Position numbers and translations under genes: made by a program
Notes under the pieces: generated by a model
Database searches by the model: none
What the model was told of the DNA's origin: nothing
The model's input: only the letters and a program-made list of their open reading frames with translations
NCBI RefSeq assembly: GCF_002220095.1
Contig: NZ_CP022372.1
Location: forward strand, 62,001 to 126,000
Origin: Bosea sp. AS-1
Lineage (GTDB): Bacteria > Pseudomonadota > Alphaproteobacteria > Rhizobiales > Beijerinckiaceae
Direction of reading: 5' to 3'
Length of the DNA: 64,000 nucleotides
In this document: positions 63,361 through 64,000 of the stretch, piece after piece
How positions within the stretch are numbered: the first letter of the stretch is position 1
Layout of the letters: every line of letters begins with the position of its first letter

Positions 63361-64000
63361 TTGGCGGATCTGGCGCGCCTCGTGCAGGACATCGCCGCCG
63401 ATATGCGCGATGCAAGCGAGCGCGGCGAGGTGGCGAGCTATATCCCGCCGCTGGCCCGCATCGACCCGCGTCAGTTCGGACTCTGCATCGTCACCGCCGA
63501 TGGCAATCTCCACGTCGCCGGAGAGAGCGAAGAGCCCTTCTCGATCCAGAGCATCTCCAAGGTCTTCGCCCTGACGCAAGCGCTGGGCAAGGTCGGCGAC
63601 ACGCTCTGGCGCCGCGTCGGGCGCGAGCCCTCGGGCACCCCGTTCAACTCGATCGTGCAGCTCGAGCGCGAACAGGGCATCCCGCGCAATCCCTTCATCA
63701 ACGCCGGCGCGCTGGTCGTCTCCGACATCAATCTCGCCGGCCACGAGCCGCGCGTCGCCATCGGCGAGCTGCTGCGCTTCGTGCGCTATCTCGCCGACGA
63801 CGACAGCATCATCATCGACGAGGCCGTGGCGCGCGCCGAACAAGCCACCGGTTTCCGCAACATCGCGCTCGCCAACTACATGAAGGCCTTCGGCAATATC
63901 CAGCACGCGCCGGAGCTGACGCTCGGCGTCTATTTCCATCAATGCGCCATCGCCATGAGCTGCCGCCAGCTCGCCATGGCGGGGCGCTACCTGATGCATG
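63361..64000 (+). CDS. glsA: Glutaminase (cut by window end)
   Basis: At least 213 residues, open at the end of the window. Converts glutamine to glutamate and ammonia with a beta-lactamase-like fold: the nucleophile is in [12 protein letters not shown] (SxxK, near residue 60), and INAGALVV and the [16 protein letters not shown] segment are family typical. A TTG start at 63361 with GGAGGGG six bases upstream fixes the beginning. It follows the GGDEF gene by 88 bp, on the same strand. Confidence 0.92.
   Translation, partial: MADLARLVQDIAADMRDASERGEVASYIPPLARIDPRQFGLCIVTADGNLHVAGESEEPFSIQSISKVFALTQALGKVGDTLWRRVGREPSGTPFNSIVQLEREQGIPRNPFINAGALVVSDINLAGHEPRVAIGELLRFVRYLADDDSIIIDEAVARAEQATGFRNIALANYMKAFGNIQHAPELTLGVYFHQCAIAMSCRQLAMAGRYLMH

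Overview
The window is GC-rich, almost wholly coding chromosomal DNA. It points to an alphaproteobacterium of the Hyphomicrobiales (a Bosea-, Methylobacterium- or Bradyrhizobium-like organism; the genus is inference). The signs are a PhyR-NepR-EcfG general stress locus with GGAAC-N16/17-CGTT promoters, a LexA box of the alphaproteobacterial GAAC-N7-GAAC type in front of imuA-imuB-dnaE2, and a ROSE-like RNA thermometer in front of an hsp20 gene. No rRNA, tRNA, CRISPR array, insertion sequence or replication origin was recognised.

Layout. 0.2-2.1 kb: htpG. 2.1-16.6 kb: a catabolic island with a GntR/FCD regulator, an amidohydrolase, a dihydropyrimidinase/hydantoinase, a hydantoin-racemase-type protein and a DapA-like lyase on the plus strand. 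On the minus strand lies a complete dipeptide-type ABC transporter with two substrate-binding proteins and a VOC protein, and a class V aminotransferase follows. Both divergent promoter regions carry the same ATAC-N5-GTAT palindrome, so the island looks like one regulon for an unidentified cyclic amide or ureide. 16.7-23.4 kb: two unknown genes and the SOS mutagenesis cassette imuA-imuB-dnaE2. 23.5-29.1 kb: small stress genes (Hsp20, KGG protein, YflT-like protein, SDR), a tandem VOC pair whose second copy is frameshifted, and a gene-poor kilobase with repeated GAGTC-containing palindromes.

29.1-37.0 kb: a seven-gene minus-strand operon (aldehyde dehydrogenase, MarR, TRAP dctP-dctQ-dctM, ThDP decarboxylase, FMN 2-hydroxyacid dehydrogenase). 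Its logic is that of mandelate-type oxidation, and a near-perfect 25-bp palindrome precedes it. 37.3-50.3 kb: mostly housekeeping genes (SCO protein, a XagB-like glycosyltransferase, trpF-trpB, an orphan TAXI binding protein, typA, aldo/keto reductase, nitroreductase, polA).

50.4-61.0 kb: a general stress neighbourhood with phyR, nepR, ecfG, two HisKA_2-type kinases, a lone receiver and several envelope genes. Eight EcfG-type promoter boxes lie here and two more in the 25-kb stress cluster; all ten point at the next gene. One box sits just upstream of an intrinsic terminator and then a transglutaminase gene. 61.1-64.0 kb: a phospholipid methyltransferase-like protein, a GGDEF protein and a glutaminase cut by the window end.

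The strongest items for follow-up are the EcfG regulon map with its terminator-interrupted promoter and degenerate kinase, the ATAC-N5-GTAT catabolic regulon, and the GAGTC repeat family.
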